Below, one piece after another: positions 34,440 to 42,144 of a stretch of 64,000 nt of DNA. How positions within the stretch are numbered: the first letter of the stretch is position 1; each line of letters starts with the position of its first letter. Below the pieces are notes generated by a model, which had not been told where the DNA came from, searched no databases, and was given only the letters and a program-made list of their open reading frames with translations. Source of the DNA: Actinopolymorpha singaporensis (lineage in GTDB: Bacteria > Actinomycetota > Actinomycetes > Propionibacteriales > Actinopolymorphaceae); assembly GCF_900104745.1 (NCBI RefSeq), contig NZ_LT629732.1:4265981-4329980 (forward strand). The letters are read 5' to 3'. A program made the translations under genes and the position numbers.

Positions 34440-35356
34440 AGCTGGGCAACCGTTCGGGCCAGCCAGTCCTCGAAACGCGTCCAGTCCGCCCGGGCGGCCG
34501 GCGTCGACGGCTCGGGCGCGTCGAGCAGTCCGTCGCAGGTGTCCAGCAGGTCCCAGTACGGATGGTGCGCGTCGGTCACGCCGACCCCGCGGTAGAGCGC
34601 CAGGAACTGTTCGGCTGCCTCGCCTCCGTAGCGCCCGGCCAGGTTGAGCCGCATCCGGGCGAGGTCGATGCCGCGCGGGCCGAGGCAGCCGGTGGTCCAG
34701 TCGACCACCCCGACCAGGCGGTCGCCGTCCCACAGCGTCTGGCCGGGATGGTAGTCGCGGTGGATGAATCCCAGGGTCGCCGGCGGCGGTCCGGCGGCCA
34801 CCACGTCGAAGACCCTGTTCCACAGCCTGGGCGCCGCCGACCAGGCCGGAGGGCGCCGGTCGCCGTCGCGCTGGCGGTCGTAGTAGGGCCGGTACGGCGG
34901 GAGGGCCCGCACGACCGGAAGGTCCACGGCGTGGATGAGGGCGAGCGTCTCCGCCAGTTGCGCCAGCACGTTCCGGTCGGCGCGTACGGGCGGGCTACCG
35001 GGCACGCGCGTGGTGAGCAGCGTGGGCACGTCGCACATCGTCGGCGTGGTGTCGGCGGCCACGAGCCGGGGCGCCGGGACGTCGGTGCTGCCCAGCAGGC
35101 CGAGCACGGTGGCCTCGTTCGTGGGGCGGTACCACGGGTCGGTGCGCAGCCGGTCGGCACGGTGGAAGCGGCGCAGGGCCAGACGGTGCAGAACGCCGGT
35201 GGCGCTCAGCACGTCGACCGCGTGCAGGGTGGTCGAGTCGACACCCATCAACCGTACGGACGCCACCAGGCCGCCCTGGCCGGTGACCTCGCGTACCCAC
35301 CGAAGCGTTGCGCCGGACGGTGGGGGTACGCCGTCCGGCCGCTGGTCGACACTCAT
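34436..35356 (-). CDS. Aminoglycoside-phosphotransferase-fold kinase
   Basis: This 306-residue protein of the APH/choline kinase fold has catalytic loop FIHRDYHPGQTLW and metal site VVDWTTGCLGPRGIDLARM. The N-lobe is less conserved. Such proteins phosphorylate small hydroxylated molecules, and antibiotic resistance cannot be assumed. It is the first gene of a two-gene unit with the methyltransferase. Confidence 0.87.
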   Translation of the reverse strand: MSVDQRPDGVPPPSGATLRWVREVTGQGGLVASVRLMGVDSTTLHAVDVLSATGVLHRLALRRFHRADRLRTDPWYRPTNEATVLGLLGSTDVPAPRLVAADTTPTMCDVPTLLTTRVPGSPPVRADRNVLAQLAETLALIHAVDLPVVRALPPYRPYYDRQRDGDRRPPAWSAAPRLWNRVFDVVAAGPPPATLGFIHRDYHPGQTLWDGDRLVGVVDWTTGCLGPRGIDLARMRLNLAGRYGGEAAEQFLALYRGVGVTDAHHPYWDLLDTCDGLLDAPEPSTPAARADWTRFEDWLARTVAQL

Positions 35357-35405
35357 CGCGTGCCTGAACGTTACCGGCGCGCTCGCGGTGCGCGGTCCCG
35401 CCTCG

Positions 35406-35461
35406 GGGCCGGTCCCCTTCCGTCACCGACGCCGCCGCGGGCCGGTCCCGTTCCGTCACCG
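35406..35461. repeat. 23-bp direct repeat in the divergent intergenic region
   Basis: Two copies of a 23-bp sequence (GGGCCGGTCCC, then C or G, then TTCCGTCACCG) occur 33 bp apart (35406-35428 and 35439-35461), with one mismatch. They sit between the divergent kinase and Gfo/Idh/MocA genes and could be regulator sites. Confidence 0.6.
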
Positions 35462-35568
35462 CCCGGCTGCTCCCGGCGGCAGACTGGGAGGTACGCGACC
35501 GGCCGTTGGCGCGCGCCGGCCGACCGGGGTCTCGTGACCGGGGGGCAAGTCCTGCCCTGGCGTAGGCG

Positions 35569-35598
35569 TTGAGCGCGCCCGGAGGTTGGCCCTACACT
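35569..35598 (+). promoter_or_regulatory. Promoter of the D-amino-acid operon
   Basis: TTGAGC (35569-35574) and TACACT (35593-35598) are separated by 18 bp, about 50 bp before the ATG at 35651. Confidence 0.5.
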
Positions 35599-35650
35599 TC
35601 CGGTCCGGACTGAAAACGCACGCCGGCCACCACGGATCGTCAGGAGCGTC

Positions 35651-36736
35651 ATGGACTCGCCTCGCCCGGCAACGACGCCGGCGCCGACACCGCCCGTACG
35701 CCGGCGCGTCGGCCTGGTCGGTCTGGGCAGCATCGGTGTCACCCATGCGCGCGTCCTCGCCGAACTCCGGTCCGAAGTCGAACTCGTGGTGGTGAGCGGG
35801 GGAGCGGGCACCGACCTCGCCGAACTCGGCTGGCCGCAGGCCACCAGAGCCGACCCCGCGGAGATCCTCACTCGTTGCGATCTCGACCTGGTGGTGCTGT
35901 GCGGTCCGACACCCACCCACGCGCCGCAGACGCTGGCCGCTCTGCGCGCCGGCCGCAACGTCGTGGTGGAGAAGCCGCTGGCGCTGGACGTGGCCGCCGC
36001 TCAGGAGATCGCGTGGGAGGCGGTTCAGTCCGGGCTGATGGTGTCGGTGATGGCGCAACGCCGGCTGGAACCCCAGCACCTCGACATCAAGCGCCGGCTG
36101 GACGCCGGCAAACTCGGCCGGCCACTCCTCGGCGAGACGTTCGTCCACTGGCACCGCGACGACGCCTACTACAGGCACGCGTCGTGGCGAGGCCGGCAGG
36201 AGAGCGGCGGTGGTTCGGTGATGAACCAGGCCGTGCACAACATCGACCTGCTCCGGTGGTTCCTCGGCGCGCCGGTCGAGGTCACCGCGCAGTCGGCGAC
36301 GCTGGGACACGACCCGTCGGTGATGTCCGCCGAGGACACGACGGTCGCCACGCTGCGGTTCGTCTCGGGTGCGCTCGGCGTGGTGGTCTCGTCCACGGCC
36401 GTACGCCCGGGAGATCCGGCGCGCCTCACCCTCCGCACCAGTACGGGCACGATCGAACTCGCCCACGACAAGGTCACCCGCTGGGACCTGCCCGGCGTAC
36501 CCCCTCCACCCGGCACTCCACCGGAGGGCGCCGGCCCGGCGAGCGGCGCGCAGAACCCGGCCGCGATCGGCCTGGCCGGACACCGGGCGCAGTGGCGCGA
36601 CATCCTGGACGCGTTGCGGGAGGACCGGCCGCCGGCCGTCGACGTCACCGACGGTGTGAAGACCGTACGGTTGCTGTGCGCGATCTACTCCGCCGCCGCC
36701 ACCGGACGGGCCGTCCAGCTTCATCCCGAGCCCTGA
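35651..36736 (+). CDS. Gfo/Idh/MocA family oxidoreductase
   Basis: This is a 361-residue NAD(P)-dependent dehydrogenase. It has the Rossmann motif GLVGLGSIGVTHARVL near the N-terminus and the catalytic Lys in EKPLALDVAAA (about residue 105). The C-terminal substrate domain has HWHRDDAYY and NQAVHNIDLLRWFLG. It oxidises or reduces a sugar, inositol or similar polyol. It is first in a run with a D-aminoacylase-like and a D-serine dehydratase-like gene; how its reaction connects is unclear. Confidence 0.9.
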   Translation: MDSPRPATTPAPTPPVRRRVGLVGLGSIGVTHARVLAELRSEVELVVVSGGAGTDLAELGWPQATRADPAEILTRCDLDLVVLCGPTPTHAPQTLAALRAGRNVVVEKPLALDVAAAQEIAWEAVQSGLMVSVMAQRRLEPQHLDIKRRLDAGKLGRPLLGETFVHWHRDDAYYRHASWRGRQESGGGSVMNQAVHNIDLLRWFLGAPVEVTAQSATLGHDPSVMSAEDTTVATLRFVSGALGVVVSSTAVRPGDPARLTLRTSTGTIELAHDKVTRWDLPGVPPPPGTPPEGAGPASGAQNPAAIGLAGHRAQWRDILDALREDRPPAVDVTDGVKTVRLLCAIYSAAATGRAVQLHPEP

Positions 36737-36834
36737 CACCCGGGATGCCTGCCCCTTATTCGGCTGGGACCGGATAGCCTCGGCCGCGGGGCCACCAGCC
36801 GGTGGCCGGAGCGCGCGGACGCGGCGAGGTGTGA

Positions 36835-38436
36835 GTGAGCGGGTACGACATCCTCCTGACCGGCGGCACCGTCGTGGACGGCACCGACCCGGGCGGCCCA
36901 TCCGGTGGCGGCAGCGGAGCGCATCCACGACGCGCGGACGTCGGCATCAGGGACGGCCGGATCGCCGCCGTCGGGGACCTGGGCGGCGACGTCTCCGCCC
37001 GAACCGTTCTGGACGTCACCGGCCGGTACGTGCTCCCCGGCTTCGTCGACTCCCACGTGCACGCCGACGCGGTGCTCGGCCGTCCCGACGTCCAGGAAGC
37101 CATGCTCCGGCAGGGCGTCACCTCGGTGGTGCTCGGCCAGGACGGCCTGTCGTTCGCGCCCGGCTCGGCGGAGACGGTGGCCTACGTCGCCCGCTACTTC
37201 GCCGCCGTGGACGGTACGCCGCCGCCGGAGCTCGCGGGTGGTTGCACCGTCGCACAGTTGCTGGACTTCTACGACCGCAGAACTCCGGTCAACGTCGCCT
37301 ACCTCGTTCCCCTCGGCACGGTCCGGCACGAGGTGCTCGGGCCCGACGACCATCCCGCCGGTGACCGGTTGCCCGAACTCGTGCGCCTGGTGGAGCAGGG
37401 ACTGGACGAGGGCGCGGTCGGCGTCTCGACCGGGCTGGAGTACGTCCCCGGCGTGTTCGCCGACTTCGACGAGCTCGCCGCACTGTGCCGGGCCGCTGCC
37501 GCGGCGGGCGTGCCGTACGTCAGCCACCTGCGCAGCTACGACGGCGGCGACGCGCCCGGCATGGTCGAGGCCCGTGACCTCGGCCGGACGACCGGCGTCC
37601 CGATCCACGTCTCGCACCTGCGGGGGCGGGCCGAACCCCTCCTCGCCCACCTCGCCGACTGTGCAGCGGACGGCGTGGACGCGACCTTCGACGTCTACCC
37701 GCACATCTACGGCAACACCATCCTGGCGATGAAGGCGCTTCCGCCGCAGGTGCAGGCAGGCGGAGTCGAGGCGACCCTGCGCCGGCTCGCCGACCTGACC
37801 GTGCGCGCCGAGCTGCGGTCGAACTGGTTCCCGCGGGTCAGCACCGACCTTGCGCCGGCGATCCTCGGCTACGTGGCGGGGGAGAAGTTCCGCTGGGCCG
37901 AGGGCCGTACGCTCGCGCAGGCATGTGCGGAATCCGGGCTCGACCTGCCCGACCTGCTGTGCGACCTGTTGCTGGACAGCGACCTCGCGGTGGGCGCGAT
38001 CATCCCGGCGCCGGGTGGTGACGAGTCCGACCTGCGGGCGATGCTGCGCGACGACCGGCACGTCGGCTGCTCCGACGCCATCTACCTCGGCGGACACCCG
38101 CACCCGCGCGGCTGGGGAGCGTTCGCGCGTTTCCTCGGCCGGCACACCCGGGAGCTGGGCGACTGGACGTGGCCCCAGGCAGCATGGCACCTTGCGGGGC
38201 ATCCCGCCCGGCGGTTCCAGCTCGCCGACCGGGGCCGGCTGACCGAGGGCGCGGTCGCCGACGTCGTGGTGGTCGACCCCGAGCGGGTCCACGACCAGGC
38301 GACGTACGACCACCCGAGGCAGCTGGCCGACGGGGTGAACGACGTACTGGTCGCCGGCGAGCTCGTGCTGGCCGGCGGCGAACTCACCGGCGCGACCCCC
38401 GGACGCGCCCTGCGACGAGGAGAAGCCGGCCGATGA
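36835..38436 (+). CDS. N-acyl-D-amino-acid deacylase (D-aminoacylase family)
   Basis: This 533-residue amidohydrolase removes the acyl group from N-acyl-D-amino acids. It has the N-terminal beta-sandwich and metal motif DSHVHADAVLG (about residue 75). Further ligands are in YVSHLRSYDGG and IHVSHLRGR. The active-site Asp is in GCSDAIYLGGHPHPRGWGAF. GTG at 36835 with GAGG upstream. Its stop overlaps the next start (ATGA). Together they would turn N-acyl-D-amino acids into oxoacid plus ammonia. Confidence 0.9.
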   Translation: MSGYDILLTGGTVVDGTDPGGPSGGGSGAHPRRADVGIRDGRIAAVGDLGGDVSARTVLDVTGRYVLPGFVDSHVHADAVLGRPDVQEAMLRQGVTSVVLGQDGLSFAPGSAETVAYVARYFAAVDGTPPPELAGGCTVAQLLDFYDRRTPVNVAYLVPLGTVRHEVLGPDDHPAGDRLPELVRLVEQGLDEGAVGVSTGLEYVPGVFADFDELAALCRAAAAAGVPYVSHLRSYDGGDAPGMVEARDLGRTTGVPIHVSHLRGRAEPLLAHLADCAADGVDATFDVYPHIYGNTILAMKALPPQVQAGGVEATLRRLADLTVRAELRSNWFPRVSTDLAPAILGYVAGEKFRWAEGRTLAQACAESGLDLPDLLCDLLLDSDLAVGAIIPAPGGDESDLRAMLRDDRHVGCSDAIYLGGHPHPRGWGAFARFLGRHTRELGDWTWPQAAWHLAGHPARRFQLADRGRLTEGAVADVVVVDPERVHDQATYDHPRQLADGVNDVLVAGELVLAGGELTGATPGRALRRGEAGR

Positions 38437-39764
38437 CCACCACCACCGACGAGGCGAACGTTCCCGTGGCCGGCGTCGCCTACGACGCGCAGGTCCTCGA
38501 CGCCACCCTGGCGGCGCTGCGCGAGCAGCCGATCGGCCCGGCGGAGAAGGGATTCACCGCTCTCGCCCCGCTGACGCCGGCGGATCTGGTCGAGCGCAAG
38601 GCCGGCTTGCGTACCGGCGAACTCACGTTCCCGTTGATGGTGCTGCGGGAGACCGCGCTGGCCGCGAACGTCTCCACCATGGCCGCCTGGTGCGGCGAAC
38701 GCGGCGTGGTGCTTGCACCGCACGGGAAGACGTCGATGTCGCCGGAGATCACCGCGCGGCAGCTGCGGGCCGGTGCGTGGGGAATCACCGCGGCGACGAT
38801 CGGGCAGGTGCGCGCCTACGCCGAGTGTGGCGTACGCCGGATCCTGCTGGCCAACCAGCTCGTCGATCCGGCCGGCATCGGCTGGCTGGCCGCGGCGACG
38901 ACCGCCGACCCGGACCTCACCGTCTACGTCTGCGTCGACAGCACCGAGGGCGTGGCGCTGCTGGACGAGGCGCTGCGCGCGCACGCCGCGAGCCGGCCGC
39001 TGCCGGTGCTGGTCGAGATCGGCGTACCCGGCCGGCGGACCGGCGCGCGCGGGCACGACGCCGCCATGACCGTGGGCCGGGCCGCTGCCGCCGCACCGAT
39101 GCTGCGGGTCGCGGGCGCAACGGGCTACGAGGGTGTGCTCGGGCACGGGCGCGACGAGCCCGCGCTCGCCGCCGCTGCGGAGTTCTGCCAGGAGGTACGC
39201 GCCCTCGGTGTCGCCCTGCGCGAGGAGGGCCTGGTGGACGTGCCCGACGGCCGGCTGCTGCTGTCCGCGGGCGGCAGCACGTACTTCGACGTGGTGGCGC
39301 AGGAGCTGACCGGCGTGCCGTCGTCGACGGTGGTCGTCCGCAGCGGCGGGTACGTCACCCACGACGAGGAGCTGTACGGCCACGCCACCCCGCTGCCCAC
39401 CGGCGGCCGTCCGCACGAGCTCCGGGCTGCGCTGGAGGTGTGGGCGTACGTCCTGTCCCGGCCGGAGCCGACCCGGGCGCTGGTGGGGGCCGGCCGGCGG
39501 GACGTGCCCTTCGACGTCGCGCTGCCGTCGGTGCGCGCGGCGGTGGGTCCGGACGGTCGTCGCCGAGACGTCGAGGGTGTACGCGTCAGCGCACTCAACG
39601 ACCAGCACGCGTTCCTCGACCTGCCGGCGGAGGCCGACCTGGCCGTCGGCGACCTGGTTCGCCTCGGGATCTCCCACCCGTGCACGGCCTTCGACAAGTG
39701 GCGGCTGGTCCCGGTCGTGGACGAGGACGACCGGATCGTCGAGGTGGCGCACACGCTGTTCTGA
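38433..39764 (+). CDS. D-serine dehydratase-like / amino acid deaminase (PLP, alanine racemase fold)
   Basis: This 443-residue fold-type III PLP enzyme of the DSD1/D-threonine aldolase family has the PLP lysine in APHGKTSMSPEI (about residue 97). The C-terminal metal site pattern HPC lies in ISHPCTAFDKW, as in zinc-dependent D-serine dehydratases. It likely deaminates a D-hydroxy amino acid or related D-amino acid. It is coupled by a 4-bp overlap to the N-acyl-D-amino-acid deacylase. Confidence 0.88.
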   Translation: MTTTTDEANVPVAGVAYDAQVLDATLAALREQPIGPAEKGFTALAPLTPADLVERKAGLRTGELTFPLMVLRETALAANVSTMAAWCGERGVVLAPHGKTSMSPEITARQLRAGAWGITAATIGQVRAYAECGVRRILLANQLVDPAGIGWLAAATTADPDLTVYVCVDSTEGVALLDEALRAHAASRPLPVLVEIGVPGRRTGARGHDAAMTVGRAAAAAPMLRVAGATGYEGVLGHGRDEPALAAAAEFCQEVRALGVALREEGLVDVPDGRLLLSAGGSTYFDVVAQELTGVPSSTVVVRSGGYVTHDEELYGHATPLPTGGRPHELRAALEVWAYVLSRPEPTRALVGAGRRDVPFDVALPSVRAAVGPDGRRRDVEGVRVSALNDQHAFLDLPAEADLAVGDLVRLGISHPCTAFDKWRLVPVVDEDDRIVEVAHTLF

Positions 39765-39805
39765 CCCGCGGTCCGGATCCTGCCGCGGCCGGGTATCCAG
39801 CGGGC

Positions 39806-40051
39806 ATGCGCAACCCACGCCTCGTCCTCGCCGCCCTGCTCGTCCCGGCCGCCCTCACGGTCGCGGCCAGCGCTCCCACAAGCGGTCACAGCATCTCGTT
39901 CCGGTACTACGACTCCGGCGACGGCGGGACCGGGGCGGACCAGTGTGCCAAGCCGCTGTCCGAGCGCGAGGGCGGATGGGCCTGTTACGAGGTCGACCCG
40001 TCGCGGGACGACTCGGCGTCAACCCGGGATTGGCATCAGCCCGGCGACTGA
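39806..40051 (+). CDS. Small secreted hypothetical protein
   Basis: This 81-residue protein starts MRNPRLVLAALLVPAAL, a clear signal peptide with likely cleavage after ASA near residue 23. The mature part is about 58 residues, acidic, with two cysteines (DQCAKPLSEREGGWACYEVD) that could form a disulfide. It lies 41 bp after the dehydratase-like gene. I do not recognise a family. Confidence 0.65.
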   Translation: MRNPRLVLAALLVPAALTVAASAPTSGHSISFRYYDSGDGGTGADQCAKPLSEREGGWACYEVDPSRDDSASTRDWHQPGD

Positions 40052-40101
40052 ACAGCGCGGTGCCGACGACGGTCTCGGCGACGGCCTGCGACGTCGGCAC
40101 G

Positions 40102-40479
40102 TCAGCGCCCGGTGTCACGGGCGTGCCGGGCGGTGAGTTCGTCGCTTTCCAGGCCCCAGGACACCACCCGGGTGGGGTGGATCCGGATCGTGTCCGCCAG
40201 CAGTTCGCCGCGGCCCCGGATCTCGATCCCACGCGGTTGCCACGGAGGGAGAACCTCGTCGACGACGAACGCGACCACACCGGTGCGCCGGATGTCGCGG
40301 TACTTCTTGGTCGCCTCGACGTTCCTGCCACCGAGGTCGATCGTGTCGTGCTCGGCGTTGTACGACCAGCCGGTCGGGGTGACGTGGGGCATGCCGTCCG
40401 GGCCGACGGTGGCGACCCGGCCGAGGCGGCGCTCGCCGCCGTCGAGGAAGGCGAGTTCGTTCGCGGTGAAGACACTCAT
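40102..40479 (-). CDS. PPOX class F420-dependent oxidoreductase
   Basis: This 125-residue split-barrel protein has the flavin/deazaflavin fold. It begins FTANELAFLDGGERRLGRVATV. It then has GMPHVTPTGWSYN and ends with EIRGRGELLAD. Actinobacterial members use F420. The substrate is unknown. It is divergent from a TetR gene with a GGAACT-N13-AGTTCC repeat between them. Confidence 0.87.
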   Translation of the reverse strand: MSVFTANELAFLDGGERRLGRVATVGPDGMPHVTPTGWSYNAEHDTIDLGGRNVEATKKYRDIRRTGVVAFVVDEVLPPWQPRGIEIRGRGELLADTIRIHPTRVVSWGLESDELTARHARDTGR

Positions 40480-40541
40480 CCGGGCTCCTTCGCGTGCTGG
40501 GCCGGCTGGGCAGCCCCGTCAGACGCCTGGCGGACCAGCCC

Positions 40542-40566
40542 GGAACTTGACGCGATGTATAGTTCC
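40542..40566. promoter_or_regulatory. GGAACT-N13-AGTTCC inverted repeat (TetR operator candidate)
   Basis: Perfect 6-bp arms lie between the divergent PPOX and TetR genes and overlap a TTGACG (40547-40552) that could be the TetR -35 box. Binding by the neighbouring TetR protein would repress both directions. Confidence 0.5.
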
Positions 40567-40608
40567 CAGAGTAGGCACGGCGTCCGGTTCATGCCAGGGA
40601 GAACGCAG

Positions 40609-41226
40609 ATGCCGACGACGGAGCCGCCGGGCAACGCCAGGAGCCGGCGTACCCGGCAGGCCCTCCTGGGTGCCACCAGATCGATTCTGGAGAAGGACGG
40701 CTTCGAGGCACTGACCATGCAGTCGGTCGCCGACCGGGCAGGTGTCACCCGGGCCGCGATCTATCTGCACTTCCCGTCGCGAGCCCACCTGGTCGCCGCG
40801 TTGTCCGACTACATGGCAAAAGCCGCCGGGCTCTCGGAATCACTTGCGAAGGTGTGGGCCGCACCGGACGCGCCGGCCGCCCTGGAGGAGTGGGCACGCC
40901 ACCTGGCCCGCTACCACGTTCGACTGCTGGCCGTCGACCGCGCGGTCGAGCGGGTACGCCGGGACGACGCGGACGCTGCCGCACACCGGGCGCGGGTGCG
41001 GGCCGCGAAACTCGCCAACTGTCGCCGGCTCGCCGACCGGCTCGCGACGGAGGATCGGCTGCCTCCGCCGTGGACACCGGCGACAGCCGCGGACATGCTC
41101 TATGCGCTGTCGACGTCGGACGTCGTGGAGTCGCTGGTCGCGGACCGACACTGGTCCCAGCGGCGGCTGGCCGACCACCTCGGCCGACTGCTGCGGGCGA
41201 GCTTCGTCAGCGCGGCCAGTCCCTGA
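40609..41226 (+). CDS. TetR family transcriptional regulator
   Basis: This 205-residue protein has an N-terminal HTH (LTMQSVADRAGVTRAAIYLHF, about residues 35-55) and a variable ligand-binding C-domain. GGGAG at 40598 is well placed for the ATG at 40609; an in-frame ATG at 40591 is the alternative. It likely controls the divergent PPOX oxidoreductase and itself. Confidence 0.88.
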   Translation: MPTTEPPGNARSRRTRQALLGATRSILEKDGFEALTMQSVADRAGVTRAAIYLHFPSRAHLVAALSDYMAKAAGLSESLAKVWAAPDAPAALEEWARHLARYHVRLLAVDRAVERVRRDDADAAAHRARVRAAKLANCRRLADRLATEDRLPPPWTPATAADMLYALSTSDVVESLVADRHWSQRRLADHLGRLLRASFVSAASP

Positions 41227-41314
41227 CGGGGCGCGAGACCCGACCCGGACCCGGGCCGCGGCGGCGTGCCCATGTCACTGGGGACGGCACGCCGCCACGG
41301 TCGGACTCCAAGCC

Positions 41315-42070
41315 CTATGCGCGCTTGCGGGTGCGCTTTGCCGCGGGGCGCTCGGGGGCCTGGGCGGACTGCCGGCTCACCTCGTCGCGCAGGGCGGCGT
41401 AGTCCAGTCCGGCCTCGGCGAGTGCCTGGCCGGCCGGAGTGCGCGGGTCGCTGGTCAGGGCGAGAAGCACGTGCTCGGTGCCGATCTCGCCGCGGCCCAG
41501 CCGAAGGGCCTCGCGCACCGCGACGTCCAGCGCCCGAACCGAGGCCCGGCCGAGGGGTGGGTTCTTCGTGACCCGGCGCGGGCCCTCCGCGGTGAGCCGC
41601 GACCGCGCGGCGCGGCGAACGTCGGCCACTCGCACACCCGAGGCCTTCACCGCGCCGACGGCGCCGCCACTGCGGTTGTCCAGCAACGCCAGCAGCAGGT
41701 GCAGGTCGTCGACGTAACGGTGGTGATGGGAGACGGCAAGGTCACGGGCCGCCGCAAGGGTGGCCGTCGCCCGAGTGCTGTAGGGGAGAGCGGCGCGGCT
41801 GCCCGCCGCCTCCACGTCGACCCCCTCAGCCGGAACGAACCGCTGCTGAGCCGCCTGCCGGGTGACGCCGAGCGCCGCACCGATGTCGGTCCAGGACGCG
41901 CCCTCGTGGCGCGCCTGGTCGACGAAGTGCGCGACCACGTGCTGCGCAAGAGCGTCCAACCGCGTCGCAGCCGCCCGTGCGGCACCGACCCGCTCCAGCG
42001 GAGTGGCCTCGGTCTGTTCGCCTTCCACCGCGGCGATGATCTGGTCGAGATCCAAGTCGTTGACAGCCAT
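41315..42070 (-). CDS. Clp N-terminal-domain protein with HTH
   Basis: The first 80 residues contain an HTH (SWTDIGAALGVTRQAAQQRF). They are followed by two Clp-N repeats (residues about 90-240; HHHRYVDDLHLLLALL and GRGEIGTEHVLLALT). There is no ATPase domain. Such proteins are likely regulators or adaptors linked to proteolysis or heat stress. ATG at 42070. A perfect 9-bp inverted repeat lies 27 bp upstream, suggesting autoregulation. Confidence 0.85.
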   Translation of the reverse strand: MAVNDLDLDQIIAAVEGEQTEATPLERVGAARAAATRLDALAQHVVAHFVDQARHEGASWTDIGAALGVTRQAAQQRFVPAEGVDVEAAGSRAALPYSTRATATLAAARDLAVSHHHRYVDDLHLLLALLDNRSGGAVGAVKASGVRVADVRRAARSRLTAEGPRRVTKNPPLGRASVRALDVAVREALRLGRGEIGTEHVLLALTSDPRTPAGQALAEAGLDYAALRDEVSRQSAQAPERPAAKRTRKRA

Positions 42071-42097
42071 GGGGACAGACTGGTTGGATGATCGCCC

Positions 42098-42120
42098 TAT
42101 GTCAAGCAGACCTTGACATA
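42098..42120. promoter_or_regulatory. TATGTCAAG-N5-CTTGACATA operator
   Basis: Perfect 9-bp arms surround CAGAC, upstream of the Clp-N/HTH gene. The repeat contains a TTGACA on each strand, so binding would cover a -35 box. A shorter version occurs upstream of the gvp locus (11998-12016). Confidence 0.6.
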
Positions 42121-42144
42121 GTTGGCCGCACGTAGCCTCGTGGT

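Noticed and set aside
34436-35356. An antibiotic resistance gene (aminoglycoside phosphotransferase).
   Set aside because: Only the general kinase fold is supported. Coupling to a methyltransferase gene and the weak N-lobe give no evidence for aminoglycoside substrates.
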